Below, piece after piece: positions 42,376 through 53,008 of a DNA stretch of 64,000 nt (position 1 is the first letter of the stretch; each line of letters starts with the position of its first letter). The position numbers and the translations under genes are program-made. Origin of the DNA: Ostrinia nubilalis (lineage: Eukaryota > Arthropoda > Insecta > Lepidoptera > Crambidae). Under the pieces are notes generated by a model. It ran no database searches. It was not told the origin of the DNA and saw only the letters and a list, made by a program, of their open reading frames with translations. The stretch covers positions 11,842,001-11,906,000 of the forward strand of contig NC_087104.1 of the NCBI RefSeq assembly GCF_963855985.1, read 5' to 3'.

Positions 42376-45300
42376 TCATCGCAGGCCGAAGTGCAGCAGC
42401 GCGGAGCCGAGCAGAAGTAAGCAGGTCGCGCTCGACGTGATGCCGTGGATTGCGCTCGTGTTCCGACGGAGGATCGCCGCCATTTTGTTGCCTGAAAAGG
42501 ATAGAAGATTCCGTTATTTTTAGAGTTCTGTTTTATCTAAGTTACATTTACTTTAATTAGGATTAGGATCATAAAGTTTATCAACTCGTTTTTGAGAAAA
42601 CTAAAGTTAAGAAGCTTTGTACTCGTATGTTTCCCCACGTTAGTAGGATATAGGTAGTGTCCATCACTTGATGATGAGCGGCTTCCCGATGACGATGAAC
42701 CTTTAAGACGCTATCAAGTTTATTATTCGCACTGAATGTGAGTTGGTATACAATGCACTTAAGATTTAAAAGTTCTATCTTTAGCAGCGGATTCTTCCTT
42801 AGTCTTAGGTCGCTAAAAAGTGTATCTATGAGTGCGGCGCCCCTGACTGTGACCAGCTCTGTGGTGAGGCACTTACTACCTTCAGAGACGAACACGTGTA
42901 TCGACGCGGGCCCGGTGTTACTCGCGCTGCACTTACAGTTGCTGGAGTCTTTTAGCGTGGCGCCCCTGACTGAGCCAGCTCTATGGTGAGACACTTACTG
43001 CCTTCAGAGACGAACACGTATCGACGCGGGCTCGATGTTGCTAGCATTGCACGTGTAATTCCCCGAGTCCTTTAGCGTGGCGCCCCTGACTGTGAGACGG
43101 CTCTGAGTGCGAGCGCCTGGCTCCGTCTCGACTGTGATTGATGCATTCTGTAGAGACACTTACTGCCTTCAGAGACGAACACGTGTATCGACGCGGGCTC
43201 GGTGTTGCTAGCGCTGCACGTGTAATTCCCCGAGTCCTTTAGCGTGGCGCCCCTGTATGAGCCAGCTCTATGGTGAGACACTTACTGCCTTCAGAGACGA
43301 ACACGTGTATCGACGCGGGCTCGGTGTTGCTAGCGCTGCACGTATAATTCCCCGAGTCCTTTAGCGTGGCGCCTCTGACTGTGAGACGGCTCTGTGTGCG
43401 AGCACCCGGCTCCGTTTCCACTGTGATGCCGCCGCGCGTCGCGTCGTAGTTGATCATCCGCTCGTTGTGGTACCAGAACACGTATTGGGGAGGTGTTGGA
43501 CTCTGGAATGGGGAAAATAAATTTTTTTATTTTATTTTATTGGAAAACAACAGATTACATCATTTGGTTAGATTAATACTAAATTTACAATGGTGTTAAG
43601 CAAGATAGTAATCCTATAACGTGTTTCCACGGCATACTAGCAATGAGAAGCAGACTTATAAGCCTTGATCACACGTACCGAGCAATCGGGCGAGACAGTG
43701 CTCTCGGCCGAGTACTCGGTGCGTTATGAACATAGCGCCGAGTGATCGAAGCAATGCGACGAGACAGTAGCTCCAGTAACATTGATTCCTTACGTGTTTT
43801 CTGAGAGAAGAGTAATTAATCGGAGAGGAGTGGAGAAGTATTTTGAATAATCAATCAGATTTCATTATTCAGGAAACCAGGAAACCTGATTGGTCCTCCT
43901 GGCTATTACCCGAGTACAGTCCTAGTGAGAATGAGCGGTGGCATCGGTCCCGATTAGGTAAGTATTCATATTAATTTATTCACTTCGCAATGTTACAGGA
44001 GTTCCAACAATAAAGTGTAGTAGGTACAAGATGTTCAAAATGTTACATTGCTACCTCCTAGAGGTACCTATATGTGATTTGTATTGGCTACCTAACAGCG
44101 CTCTTTCAATCTGTCGTAGACCCACAAATAATGTCAGATATATTGAAATTGTTAGTCAATAAGGTTGTCAAACCACGAGTAAGCGACATCATAACTTCCT
44201 TTGCAAGAGTCGCGTTTTGACAGCTCATAAAAGTACTTCTATGTAAATTGATGGCCCATAATATGAAAACAAGAGCTGTAAAAGCTTCCTCTCTATGCCC
44301 TTAAGTTGCGTCGAGTTGCCCTTCAGGGTCCATGAACGTCAGTTAGTAAAATCATTCTTGACTATGCTTGAAATGTAATTGGTGCAAAGGACAGATTAGC
44401 AGGATAAAAATTGTTGAGAATTCACCCCTATTACGACTACGAGGATCCATAGCGTTTAGCTTGAGTACTGTGTCTTCGCATTGGTAACACCTTTCTTTAA
44501 TATGAGTATTTTATCAAATACAAATTATTTCAACATTAATAAATCACCGTCGAACTGTCAAACGGCATCAAAACAAATTCATCGAGTCAAATACAGTCGT
44601 TATAAAACAATCCCAATCAACCCTCCCCCAGTTCTTTATTCAGTCGCAATCTATAAATTCAGTGAGCTTTCCGTCAAAATTCCGGATTGCCGTAGACCGT
44701 AATACACCGCCGCGGCGTCGGACGGGTTAATAAAACGAGTAATTTTACGATTATATCTTTGGAACCATAAAAATGTCGCAATGTCATAACATACGGAATC
44801 CTATTAAAGATAAAATGGCATGTGTTGAAAATACGTAAGCACTCCCCTGCATAGTTATTTGGATTTTATTATGTGCTCGCTTTTAGAATGTGCACACAAT
44901 ATTTTAAGCCCTTTTTATGGTATAGTAGGTTGTAAATGTTTCCATTTTATAACTTGTACGCAGATAATATAGGTACTGTATTGTTTTCATGTAGCTAACC
45001 TATTAATATTACTCTAACTATACATTTAAGTAACTGCTTCAAATAAATAAATAAATCCAAAAATATAAAAGCACACTCATAACTTCTTTAATTGGGCAAT
45101 TTTCACAATTTTACGAAATTATGGGTGAAATAAGCTTTCATAAATAAACTTTGATATGCAGTCTTAACACTATAATATTTCAGTCCCAAATGCAAGCAAA
45201 CTTAAGGTTTAAAATAAAAGGTTACTTTTAAATAATGAGGTGGTGAAAAGTGAAAAATTGGCGCCCAACGTGTAGCTATCGTGCGCTTATTCCAACTTTT

Positions 45301-45905
45301 TCATAAAACATGCAATTTAAAATTTAAGCCCAGCACGTAAATTGCTAAATAGGTAACTAGCCAGTAGAATATTTTATGAGCATAATCTATAGGAGGTTAC
45401 GTTTTCCTGTAGTAAGAAAACAGTTAAGGATTTAACGGTTGATGTAAGTAAGTATAGGCTAGGGTACAATACTTACTTGAACTCTTATTGAAAAGCTTGC
45501 TAAAAACTCATGGAGTCACATGGAGTGGCTTATTAACGGTGGTCTGAAATAGGTATTAGCTAATATTTATGAAGATTTAGTTACTATAAAATGTGGTGTT
45601 TAAGTTGATTGATGTTCTATGTGTATTAAGTGAGGTGCATGTGTGCTATTTTCAAATTTTATTGGTTAATTTTTACAACCATTAAAGTTTAGTTGCCCAA
45701 TACATTTATGTGTGGACGATAATCACCCTTGGGGACAATTACTACAAATAACATAAAAATCTATACAAACCTTTTCAACGATACAAATGAGGTGGATGAC
45801 ACTTCCCAGGTCGACGTGGTGTTCTCCAGAGCCCAGTATAAACGCCTCCGGCACCACTATCTGTAGTCGCACGTAGTGGGACACAATCCCTGTCCTTGTT
45901 GACAC
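42376..45905 (-). CDS. Dpr-family immunoglobulin cell-surface protein, last three exons (partial)
   Basis: Minus-strand exons 45771-45905 (phase 0/0), 43286-43502 (217 nt, phase 0/1) and 42376-42491 (ends TGA). The first encodes VSTRTGIVSHYVRLQIVVPE and ..GSVIHLICIVEK: the end of Ig1 and start of Ig2. The second encodes SPTPPQYVFWYHNERMINYD through DSGNYTCSASNTEPASIHVF, the rest of Ig2 with its second Cys in the DSGNYTC motif. The last gives SNKMAAILRRNTS and a hydrophobic C terminus (TCLLLLGSALLHFGLR), fitting a GPI-anchor signal. Dpr proteins are neuronal surface receptors that pair with DIP proteins in synaptic partner choice. I cannot say which Dpr paralogue this is. Upstream exons (signal peptide, most of Ig1) were not found and probably lie beyond 64 kb. 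Confidence 0.88.
42836..43258 (-). repeat. Array of partial copies of the Dpr Ig2 exon
   Basis: Downstream of the real exon on the coding strand, its 3' half plus about 30 nt of intron (GTAAGTGTCTCACC...) recurs at about 43164-43255, 42999-43140 and 42887-42970, with a trace at 42836-42849. Copy 1 is open (GATLKDSGNYTCSASN..., one silent change) and is preceded by CATACAG, a possible acceptor. Copy 2 has a 2-nt deletion that shifts the frame. Copy 3 is open but has replacements (DSSNCKC for DSGNYTC). All three keep the GTAAGT-type donor. Confidence 0.85.
43503..45770. other. Dpr intron, no nested gene recognised
   Basis: The intron between the two Ig-coding exons. The sequence around 43800-43880 shares a patch (TTTGAATAATCAATCAGATT) with the element at 49600-49660. 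The rest is AT-rich with no exon recognised. Confidence 0.45.
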
Positions 45906-46023
45906 CTGGAAAAACAGAGATGTTCGTATCATTATAGTTAGTTATAAAACATTGAGCACCGAAAGTAAAATTATGATTAAAGCGCAAAAATGTTGATGAT
46001 CAATCCGAAATTCCTAACCAATC

Positions 46024-46218
46024 TATAGCCACGATATCCGAACGGTGAAGGGGTCGGACTGGCCGACTCGAGATCCAAGGAACGCGGGTTCGAATCCCAC
46101 CGCCGCTCGACTATTGTGGTAAGCCCACTCGTAACACAAGCTTATTTATCTGAACACGAGGGGCTAACGGGACTATTAGTAATTTGGGCAATACAAATTG
46201 CTAATAATCTTCTAAAAA
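46024..46218 (+). mobile_element. tRNA-derived SINE (copy 1)
   Basis: The head ATAGCCACGATATCCGAACG has a box A-like segment, followed by box B GCGGGTTCGAATCCCACC. The body (AGGGGCTAACGGGACTATTA) ends in CTAATAATCTTCTAAAAAA. A closely matching copy is at 52810-53008. Confidence 0.85.
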
Positions 46219-46231
46219 ATCATACGGAATG

Positions 46232-46380
46232 ATCGGAAGGAACAAGGTGGACCGACGACCTCATAAAGGTAGCAGGAAGGCGTTGGATACAGGCCACTAC
46301 CAACCGGCAAATTGAGGATATAGCCTACAGCCTCTACGCTCTGGTCTCACGGGTTGACCAACAAAACATTAATCCTTCAA
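46232..46380 (+). mobile_element. RTE LINE ORF C-terminal fragment
   Basis: Encodes RWTDDLIKVAGRRWIQATTN in one frame, the C-terminal signature of RTE-clade ORFs also present at 48650-48720. It directly follows SINE copy 1. Confidence 0.65.
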
Positions 46381-46452
46381 GCTCCGCGAATCTAGACACA
46401 ATAGATAATCAATTGTTATGAAATTAATTAATGCCGTCCTGGGACTCAATCG

Positions 46453-46580
46453 GTTAATGTTGGTTTGCACAATCTTCCTTTAACTTTTCACTAACGTCAA
46501 AAATCTGTCAAACTCCATAGAAAAAGCACCGGTTTTCGTGATAGTTACGGTTAAAGTTAGGTGGTGCAACTCAGCCTAAG
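46453..46580. mobile_element. AGGCTG MITE family copy
   Basis: TTGGTTTGCACAATCTTCC at the left, TAGGTGGTGCAACTCAGCCT at the right, with the core AAACTCCATAGAAAAAGCAC. Confidence 0.7.
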
Positions 46581-46695
46581 GTTAGGTTGCACAATCTTAT
46601 TATAACAAACGTCAACAGGCTGTCAAACTCCATACAAAAACACCAGTTAAGGTTATTAGTCACGGTTAAAATGAGATAGTGCAACTCAGCCTAAA
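46579..46695. mobile_element. AGGCTG MITE family copy, abutting the previous one
   Basis: AGGTTAGGTTGCACAATCTT to GAGATAGTGCAACTCAGCCT. The two copies are head to tail with no spacer, suggesting insertion of one next to the other. Confidence 0.7.
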
Positions 46696-47182
46696 TAATT
46701 TAAACTTTGAAAATAGATTGCAACATAAACAAATCCATTTGTATTAATTATCGGATAATTAAGTAAATATCAGATAATGAACTCTCTGATGGCTGTGCAA
46801 ATATGAATCAATCACATCGCCACATCATATTACGTTACGTATCGAATTTCTGATTATATTGTCACTAATAGCAAATAATTGGATTTGGACAAATGATATC
46901 TAAATAAAGAGCAGACAAAAAAGGTCAGTGTAGCAAAAAAAGACGGCGTTTTAGATGTAGACCTGGCTATTGATATTTTATTAATTCTGTGGAGACAAAT
47001 CGTCTCGTTAAGGCTTTAGTACATCAGAATGTTATTAATTACTGTATATTTTTGTTTCAAAATAACATCATTAGTTGGTTAGAATTCATCAGGAGTAGGT
47101 ACATAATCTGTTTCTTGAATAAAACTGATCGCTACCACATTATTGTACGACACCTGTAAATTGAATATAATTTCAAATTCCG

Positions 47183-47343
47183 TTAGGCGATTATCACACT
47201 GCACCGCGCTCTCCCGCGGTCCGCGTGGCGACATATAACGAATCCGCGTGTTTTCTATACAAACTGAGGTACTTGCATATAATGATTAAATCTGTCGTCC
47301 CGCGTACCGCGGCGGAGCGCGGTGCAGTGTGATAATCGCCTTA
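47183..47343. mobile_element. Palindromic MITE with TTAGGCGATTATCACACTGC ends
   Basis: Both ends carry the same inverted sequence, TTAGGCGATTATCACACTGC, continuing into ACCGCGCTC. The GC-rich arms flank an AT-rich centre. Confidence 0.8.
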
Positions 47344-47774
47344 GTGCTAGTATCATAACATTAATCAATTAATAATTAGTCCTCAACTTAAGTGGCTTTT
47401 AGAATCCCTAACATCGTCAACGCGTCGACCGCCATTTATTAGCATAACAACCCGTTACATTACCTATTTGAATTGTTAAACTAAATTTTACAAGCGGTTA
47501 CACGGGTTACCATCCAGAAAGGTAGGTATTGTTATTTCTGGAAGGTTACGGAACAGACAAATAAGATGAAAAGAATGCGCTGTAAGTAGGGCGTAATTAA
47601 TTTGTATTGGTGTTTGGTTAGTTGTTAAACTAAATAAGTAAACGATTAAAACTGCCACGCAGTTTCGTGGTAGATGAGGATATTGAGGATCTTAAGACTA
47701 CTTTCTATAATCGAGAATTCGTGGTAAATAATAGTAACGAGCTTCCAAATATATTCTAACCCCCTACGTTCAAA

Positions 47775-47905
47775 TGGTGACTGTGTTGCGGCGCTTCTTC
47801 TCAGCAACTTGCCAAATTTTGTCTAGAAGCCCTGTAGGGCAGACAAGCATATTTACTACGACGGGACTGTTGGCAATTTGTGCAACACAAATTACAAAAT
47901 ATTCT
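47775..47905 (+). mobile_element. Diverged LINE 3' UTR fragment (same family as 27000-29024)
   Basis: TGTTGCGGCGCTTCTTCTCA and GCCAAATTTTGTCTAGAAGC match the LINE 3' UTR at 28855-28910 with substitutions. Confidence 0.65.
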
Positions 47906-48476
47906 CTATAAAATAAATAAAAAACATCATTAATAAAACTCCAGAAAGACAGGCATACCTACTTAGCTCTAGCTGTCAAACTATATCGCTTAAAACTTCA
48001 TTCAATCTTGAGCATAGGTACTTTGATATAGAACAATATCAAATCTCTTGTTTAGAAAAGATTCATTCTTGAGTCTCATTCTGTAATCGTATGAAACGTG
48101 GAGTCTACTAAATCAAGTGATCTGCTCCAGAATTCATTTTATTTGCCCTAACGATTTCACCGTACCTCCCCAACTCATAGTGGAACTCCCAAATGATTTT
48201 TCAATACGTGAAATGATTTTCTTTATGTAAATATCCCGATTCGATCTGCTTACACCGCAGTTCCCTATTTAAAGATTCATTTTGGAGCGCGGAGGGTTTT
48301 TGTTGGTATCAGGATCTGTTTGTAAAAGATTAAGAAAAAGGTTTGGCAAAACACGATCAGGCTGCTGAGTTATTTATACCAGCGAGATTTTTTGCGTTCA
48401 GTTTTGTAATATCGTAGCATTATATCGAGTGAAAAAACACATATTAATTTTCTCCTACAACTATACGAAAATTCAT

Positions 48477-48735
48477 CATCATCATTTCAGCCATAGGACG
48501 TCCACTGCTGAATATAGGCCTCCCCCAATGATTAGCAAGCTAAATTGGCAATGGGCAGGGCATATAGTACCTACGTAGAACTGACGGCCGATGGGGAACC
48601 AAGGTTTTGGAGTGCAGGCCACGTACCGGAAAGCGCAGTGTAGGACGTCCTCCCACAAGGTGGACCGACGACTTCTTAAAGGTAGCAGGAAGGCGCTTAA
48701 TGCAGGCCACTACCAACTGGACATTATGAAAATTT
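48477..48735 (+). mobile_element. RTE LINE ORF C-terminal fragment
   Basis: Starts with TTTCAGCCATAGGACGTCCA, then encodes KLNWQWAGHI and, with frameshifts, RPRTGKRSVGRPPTRWTDDF, the conserved C-terminal region of RTE-clade ORFs. Dead copy. Confidence 0.7.
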
Positions 48736-48999
48736 ATAATGAAGTAATCAAAATTTTAACAACTTTTCTGTTTTTAATTTAATAATTTCGTAACGTAGCA
48801 ATTTCTGTAGCAAATATTAGAATTCGTAGCATTCATTTGGACTCGTAGCATGTGTAACATTCGTAGCTACGAAGTAGCACAGCTGTTTGTAATTTTACCC
48901 GATCGTGCGCCAGAAATTACGCAGGGTAATGTTTTTTCCAGTTTTTGGGTGTGTGTAATAATGCAGCGTCTAAAAGAATTAATCCCTACTAATTACCTA

Positions 49000-49217
49000 T
49001 TATAAATGCGCAAGTAACTCTGTCTGTTTGTGTCGCTTTCACGCCTAACCACTGAACCGATTTTGATGTTTGGCATAGATATACTCGTAGTTTGAGTCCT
49101 GGGAAAGGATATAGCATAGTTTTTATCCCGGTCTTTGAAACGGGGACGCGCGCGATAAAGTTTTTCTGTGACAGACAAAAAATCACGCGGGCGAAGCCAC
49201 GGGAGGAAAACTAGTAT
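49000..49217 (-). mobile_element. RTE-type LINE 3'-end fragment
   Basis: ATTATAAATGCGCAAGTAAC at the left, CACGCGGGCGAAGCCACGGG and ACTAGTATTAA at the right. The reversed counterpart of the 58072-58330 copy. Confidence 0.75.
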
Positions 49218-49499
49218 TAAATATCGTGATAGTAAGATTAACAAATCTTTTATTACGATTTCATTAGCTTTTAAACAATGTTTAAAGTACTTTATTACAG
49301 AATAAAGAAATGTTGTTAAAATCAAGTTAGACTTTTCAAACAACCCAGCTTCTTTCATATTACCAGAATGTAGTTTCTTAAAAGATTAAACTTTAACTCG
49401 CTTTCTGTCTTGCTCGTTGCGTGGGTCATTAAGTGGAATGAAACACACAAACGACTTCAAGGCACTTCTAATAACGCGGTTATTTAGGCAACCTAATGC

Positions 49500-50359
49500 T
49501 GCTTGTCCACAGGAGCAGAGATGTAGCGAAGCGGAGAGGTAGCGAAGCGGAGAGGTAGCGGAGCGGAGAGATGTAGCGGAGCGGAGCGAGGGTGGAGCCT
49601 GGTTTCCACTAAAGCGGAGAAGAGAAGATGTGTTTGAATAACCAATCAGATTTCTAAATCGAATCTGCGCGGAGAGTGATGTGAAAATAACGAAATCTGA
49701 TTGGTTATTCACATAGAGATATAGAGAGATGCCAACTAATGCGCTGAGTTCAAAACTCAGTGTCGCATTAGAATATCACATACACAAAGTGATCAAAATA
49801 TGTGCTCATTATCCACTGCGGTATCAGTACTCAACTTTAGAATAATCTTTAGTACTACGCAAGCACGCATGTAAACTATTTACATTATGACGTCGCTGCT
49901 GTCATCATTGCTGTCACGAGCAATGTGTTCTGTTTTTGGGCATATTGCTGCGACACCGGCCCCGTCCCCTTGTCACATCTCCCTTTAGTTTCTGTGATCT
50001 GTGGTTATTCATACACATCTCTCTTCTTCGCTTTGATAGAAACCGGGCTTTTCTCTTTTCCATACGCGAAGCTGGGCAACGAGCGAGAGTCATTTCTTTT
50101 TTTCGTGCTCCGCTTTTCCGCTCTGTTTCCCTGCTTATCAGTTTTGTATAAATTTTTAAATTAGATTGCAACATCCCTGTCTAGTGTAGCGGAGCGGAGA
50201 TTTTATACAGGGTGACTGGAAATTAGTGGCGGAGCCGTTAAGGGAAGGTAGTTTAGGGTTATTCTGACAGATATTACTATGTGACACTAATTTCCAGTCA
50301 CCCTGTATATTCTTTTGGTGGCTCCAACACCTCGCTCCGCTCCTGTGGACAGACTTGCA
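49500..50359. mobile_element. About 0.86-kb TIR element with GTAGCGGAGCGGAGA minisatellite
   Basis: TGCTTGTCCACAGGAGC at the left; at the right GCTCCTGTGGACAGACTTGCA, its inverted counterpart. GAGAGGTAGCGAAGCGGAGA-type units repeat 4-5 times near the left end, and one unit (GTAGCGGAGCGGAGA) recurs near 50187. A second element (50215-50308) is nested inside. The frames at 49914-50174 are not recognisable. Confidence 0.6.
50215..50308. mobile_element. Small MITE with TACAGGGTGACTGGAAATTA ends, nested
   Basis: 94 bp. TACAGGGTGACTGGAAATTA at the left and TAATTTCCAGTCACCCTGTA at the right are exact inverted copies; the centre is unique. Confidence 0.8.
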
Positions 50360-50681
50360 CAAAACATTATGCGAGCCTGAAATTCGCACTCTCCAATATT
50401 AGGGCGAGTCTAAAATATTTGTGAATTTACATGAATATTTGCATTTGGGGCAAACAGTCTGCTATCGGCGATAACTTTGGGATTTCATTACGGTCGGGAC
50501 GATCGACATTACTGGCTCGGGGCCAGAATCCAGAATTTTTAACACCCGAGTTATTTGGGTATTGTCAAGTTACAGGTGGGCACTTGAGGTTTGTGCACAC
50601 ACCTGTGTCTCTACGTAATTTCGTTATTACGAAGATTTGTAATAAAAGCTTAAGATACTATACTTATACTATAGATTTTTG

Positions 50682-50822
50682 TTTGTTGCGGCGCTTCTTC
50701 TCAGCACTTGCCAAATGTTGGTCTCGAAGCGCTGGTAGGGTAAAAAGATTATGAGACATGTAAAGGCTCCTTAAAAGCAAAATATTTGACGAAATTAATA
50801 AATTTTGACTTTGACTTAGACG
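50682..50822 (+). mobile_element. LINE 3' UTR copy (same family as 27000-29024)
   Basis: TTGTTGCGGCGCTTCTTCTC through AGATTATGAGACATGTAAAG is close to identical with 28857-28935. It ends with AATAAATTTTGACTTTGACTT, the family's TTTGAC tail. Confidence 0.85.
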
Positions 50823-51411
50823 GTTCTCTTTCCTTCTTTGAATAGGTACAGGGCAATGCCTAAGTTATACATATTCAGGAATTATGTAAGTATGATAATA
50901 ATTTTCAGTGTTTCATTTTGTTGGGAACAGCAAAATAAAATGTACTTATACGAGTACGAACGAGCATCAAACAATACATGAATATTACTTTAATATGTTT
51001 GAATTTATCATTGACCAAAAACTAGTATGGTTTGATTTTGTCATTGCAGCTTTTATAAAAAGAAACCTATGAAATCACTGGTACGCAAACTGAATTCATT
51101 GTTTTTCAAGTGTTCTCAGGTTTAGTAAAGTGTTTTCTAAGCAGTTGTGCCTTCAAAATTGGTTATTGCTTTACTATCCAATCGAAAATCTGTTTTGATT
51201 GAAAGCAAACGACACTCATTCCAAACCAAGTTATATCCCAACAACCCAGAGTGGTCTTCGCGCGAAGCTCACAAAGCCATTGAATAAAAAGCTTTCCTTT
51301 GACTTTTTCTGCCTTGATCCCTGCCACTAAAAACCTCGTCACGTCCGCAACTGATTGTTTTGTTGCCCCTCATGTATTACATATTGTTGCCTACCCCCAT
51401 TTACCTACCAC

Positions 51412-51695
51412 CACAGTGCAGAGAGGTCAAGTAGTATGGAAGATTTTGTAAAAGGACGAAGTTCAGTGGCAAGGACAGGGAGATAGTGCAAAAGATTTGT
51501 TAAATAAGCAAGATAGTGAGAGAGGTAAGACAAGGGCATAGCGGTTAATTAACACAGTGCAGAAAGGTCAAGTAGTATGGAAGATTTTGTAAAAGGACGA
51601 AGTTCTATGGCAAGGACCGGGAGATAGTGCAAGAGGTTCGTATAATTTAAAAGAAAGCGAGAGAGGTAAGATAAGGGATAGAGGTAAGTTAGCAG
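51412..51695 (+). repeat. Two-copy tandem repeat, 141-bp period
   Basis: CACAGTGCAGAGAGGTCAAG at 51412 and CACAGTGCAGAAAGGTCAAG at 51553, both followed by TAGTATGGAAGATTTTGTAA and then AGCGAGAGAGGTAAGA-type ends. Unknown origin. Confidence 0.7.
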
Positions 51696-51958
51696 AGGTA
51701 GAAGAAGTATTGCAACTCGCTATTTCGCTCTTGATATCTTAGTGACAGTAAAAGTAAAAGGTAATGCTGATAAGTAGTCGATAATAATATTGTCTATTGA
51801 TACTAGGACCGATTTGTAAAAGATTAACCATTGATGACGCTGATGATGATAAATTACTACCAAGGTATTACTTAGTTAATATGTTCATAATTGTAGTTTG
51901 ATGTTTGAATTTAAAAACAGTGCTATTTCTGTAGAAAAGAAAACCCTTTAGGTATCTA

Positions 51959-52107
51959 AAGTACGGCCAACGAGAAGCGATACCAAATGTAAACAAACCC
52001 AATGTCATGGGTGAACCCGTCTGACGAGACATTACGACAAATACACAAGATGGGAAGAGACAGAATATATCGACCTTTTGTGTCGCTGCTAGTTGGCCGT
52101 ACTTTAC
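51959..52107. mobile_element. Short TIR element, TAAAGTACGGCCAAC ends
   Basis: TAAAGTACGGCCAACGAGAAGCGA at the left pairs, with mismatches, with TCGCTGCTAGTTGGCCGTACTTTA at the right (149 bp). Confidence 0.65.
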
Positions 52108-52469
52108 CTAACTACATAATATTAATTTATAGGTATTTTAATTTTGTTCAGGTCATCGAGGGGTCGATGTTTTTGTACGGAGTAGGATTACTCTCCCATT
52201 TTTGCTTAGTAACAAATGTTATCCTACAGAAATTTGCTCGCGACTATGAAAATAAAATATGAGACACAGAGTTCCCGGGGGAAAGTTTTTAGCCAATGCC
52301 TTATTCAGGGGCCAAGTATTTGTTTATTTCTTTGCTCTTTCGGCAGAAGCCATATTGCTTTTGAAGGGAACGGCGACGAATTTTTAGTAGTTATCTTCGG
52401 TTTTGATTTTTGAAATGATCACCTATGATTTTAAATTATAGATATATCGTTCCCGCTCTATAGGTCAAG

Positions 52470-52705
52470 TGGTTAACTAAGTCAGTGTCTGAGGTACGGA
52501 AGCAGCACGGGAGGGTGTTTTTGAGACGTCAAACGACAGCGAGACTAGATTTAAGTATATGCTCGTATGTCAAATCATAATATTTAGGGTGTGGTTTTGT
52601 AAAACAACAGCCTATATGTCACCCCTTCCGTGCTGCTCATATACCTCAGGCACTGTTCGTTTTCAGCCAAATGACGTCCACTGCTGGACAAAGGCCTCCC
52701 CCAAG
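52470..52705. mobile_element. Repeat fragment with inverted GTGCTGC..CAGGCACTG ends
   Basis: CAGTGTCTGAGGTACGGAAG...CAGCACGGGAGGG pairs with CCCTTCCGTGCTGC...ATACCTCAGGCACTG. A related block is at 31495-31680 (TCAGTGCCTGCGGTATGACG). It is followed by GACGTCCACTGCTGGACAAA, a common LINE motif. Confidence 0.5.
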
Positions 52706-52809
52706 GCACTGACTGAGAGACTAGATAGAATGGCAATAGAAAAACATCTCTGTCTGACGACAGGTTTTACCTATTTCTCTTTTTATTTTATTTTTCTCTT
52801 TGCAAAATT

Positions 52810-53008
52810 ATAGCCACGATAGCCGAACGGTGAAGGGGGCCGGACTGGCCGACTCGAGATCCGAGGATCGCGGGTTCGAATCCCACCGCCGCTCGACTAT
52901 TGTGGTGAGCCCACTCGTAATACACGCTTATTTAGCTTACCACAAGAGGCTAACGGGACTATTAGTAATTTGTGCAATATAAATTGCTAATAATCTTTAA
53001 AAAAAAAT
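52810..53008 (+). mobile_element. tRNA-derived SINE (copy 2)
   Basis: ATAGCCACGATAGCCGAACG (box A region), GCGGGTTCGAATCCCACC (box B), ending CTAATAATCTTTAAAAAAAAA. Close to copy 1 at 46024. Confidence 0.85.

Noticed and set aside
45259..45276. TGGCGCCCAACGTGTAGC as an LTR-retroelement primer site (tRNA-Lys type)
   Set aside because: 16 of 18 positions resemble a tRNA-Lys primer site, but there is no LTR next to it and no gag-pol nearby; a chance match or a very old relic.
46024..46100. Functional tRNA gene
   Set aside because: A and B boxes are present, but there is no cloverleaf and the sequence continues into a SINE body that recurs at 52810.
49914..50174. Overlapping open frames on both strands as small genes
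   Set aside because: They lie inside a TIR element and show no recognisable family.
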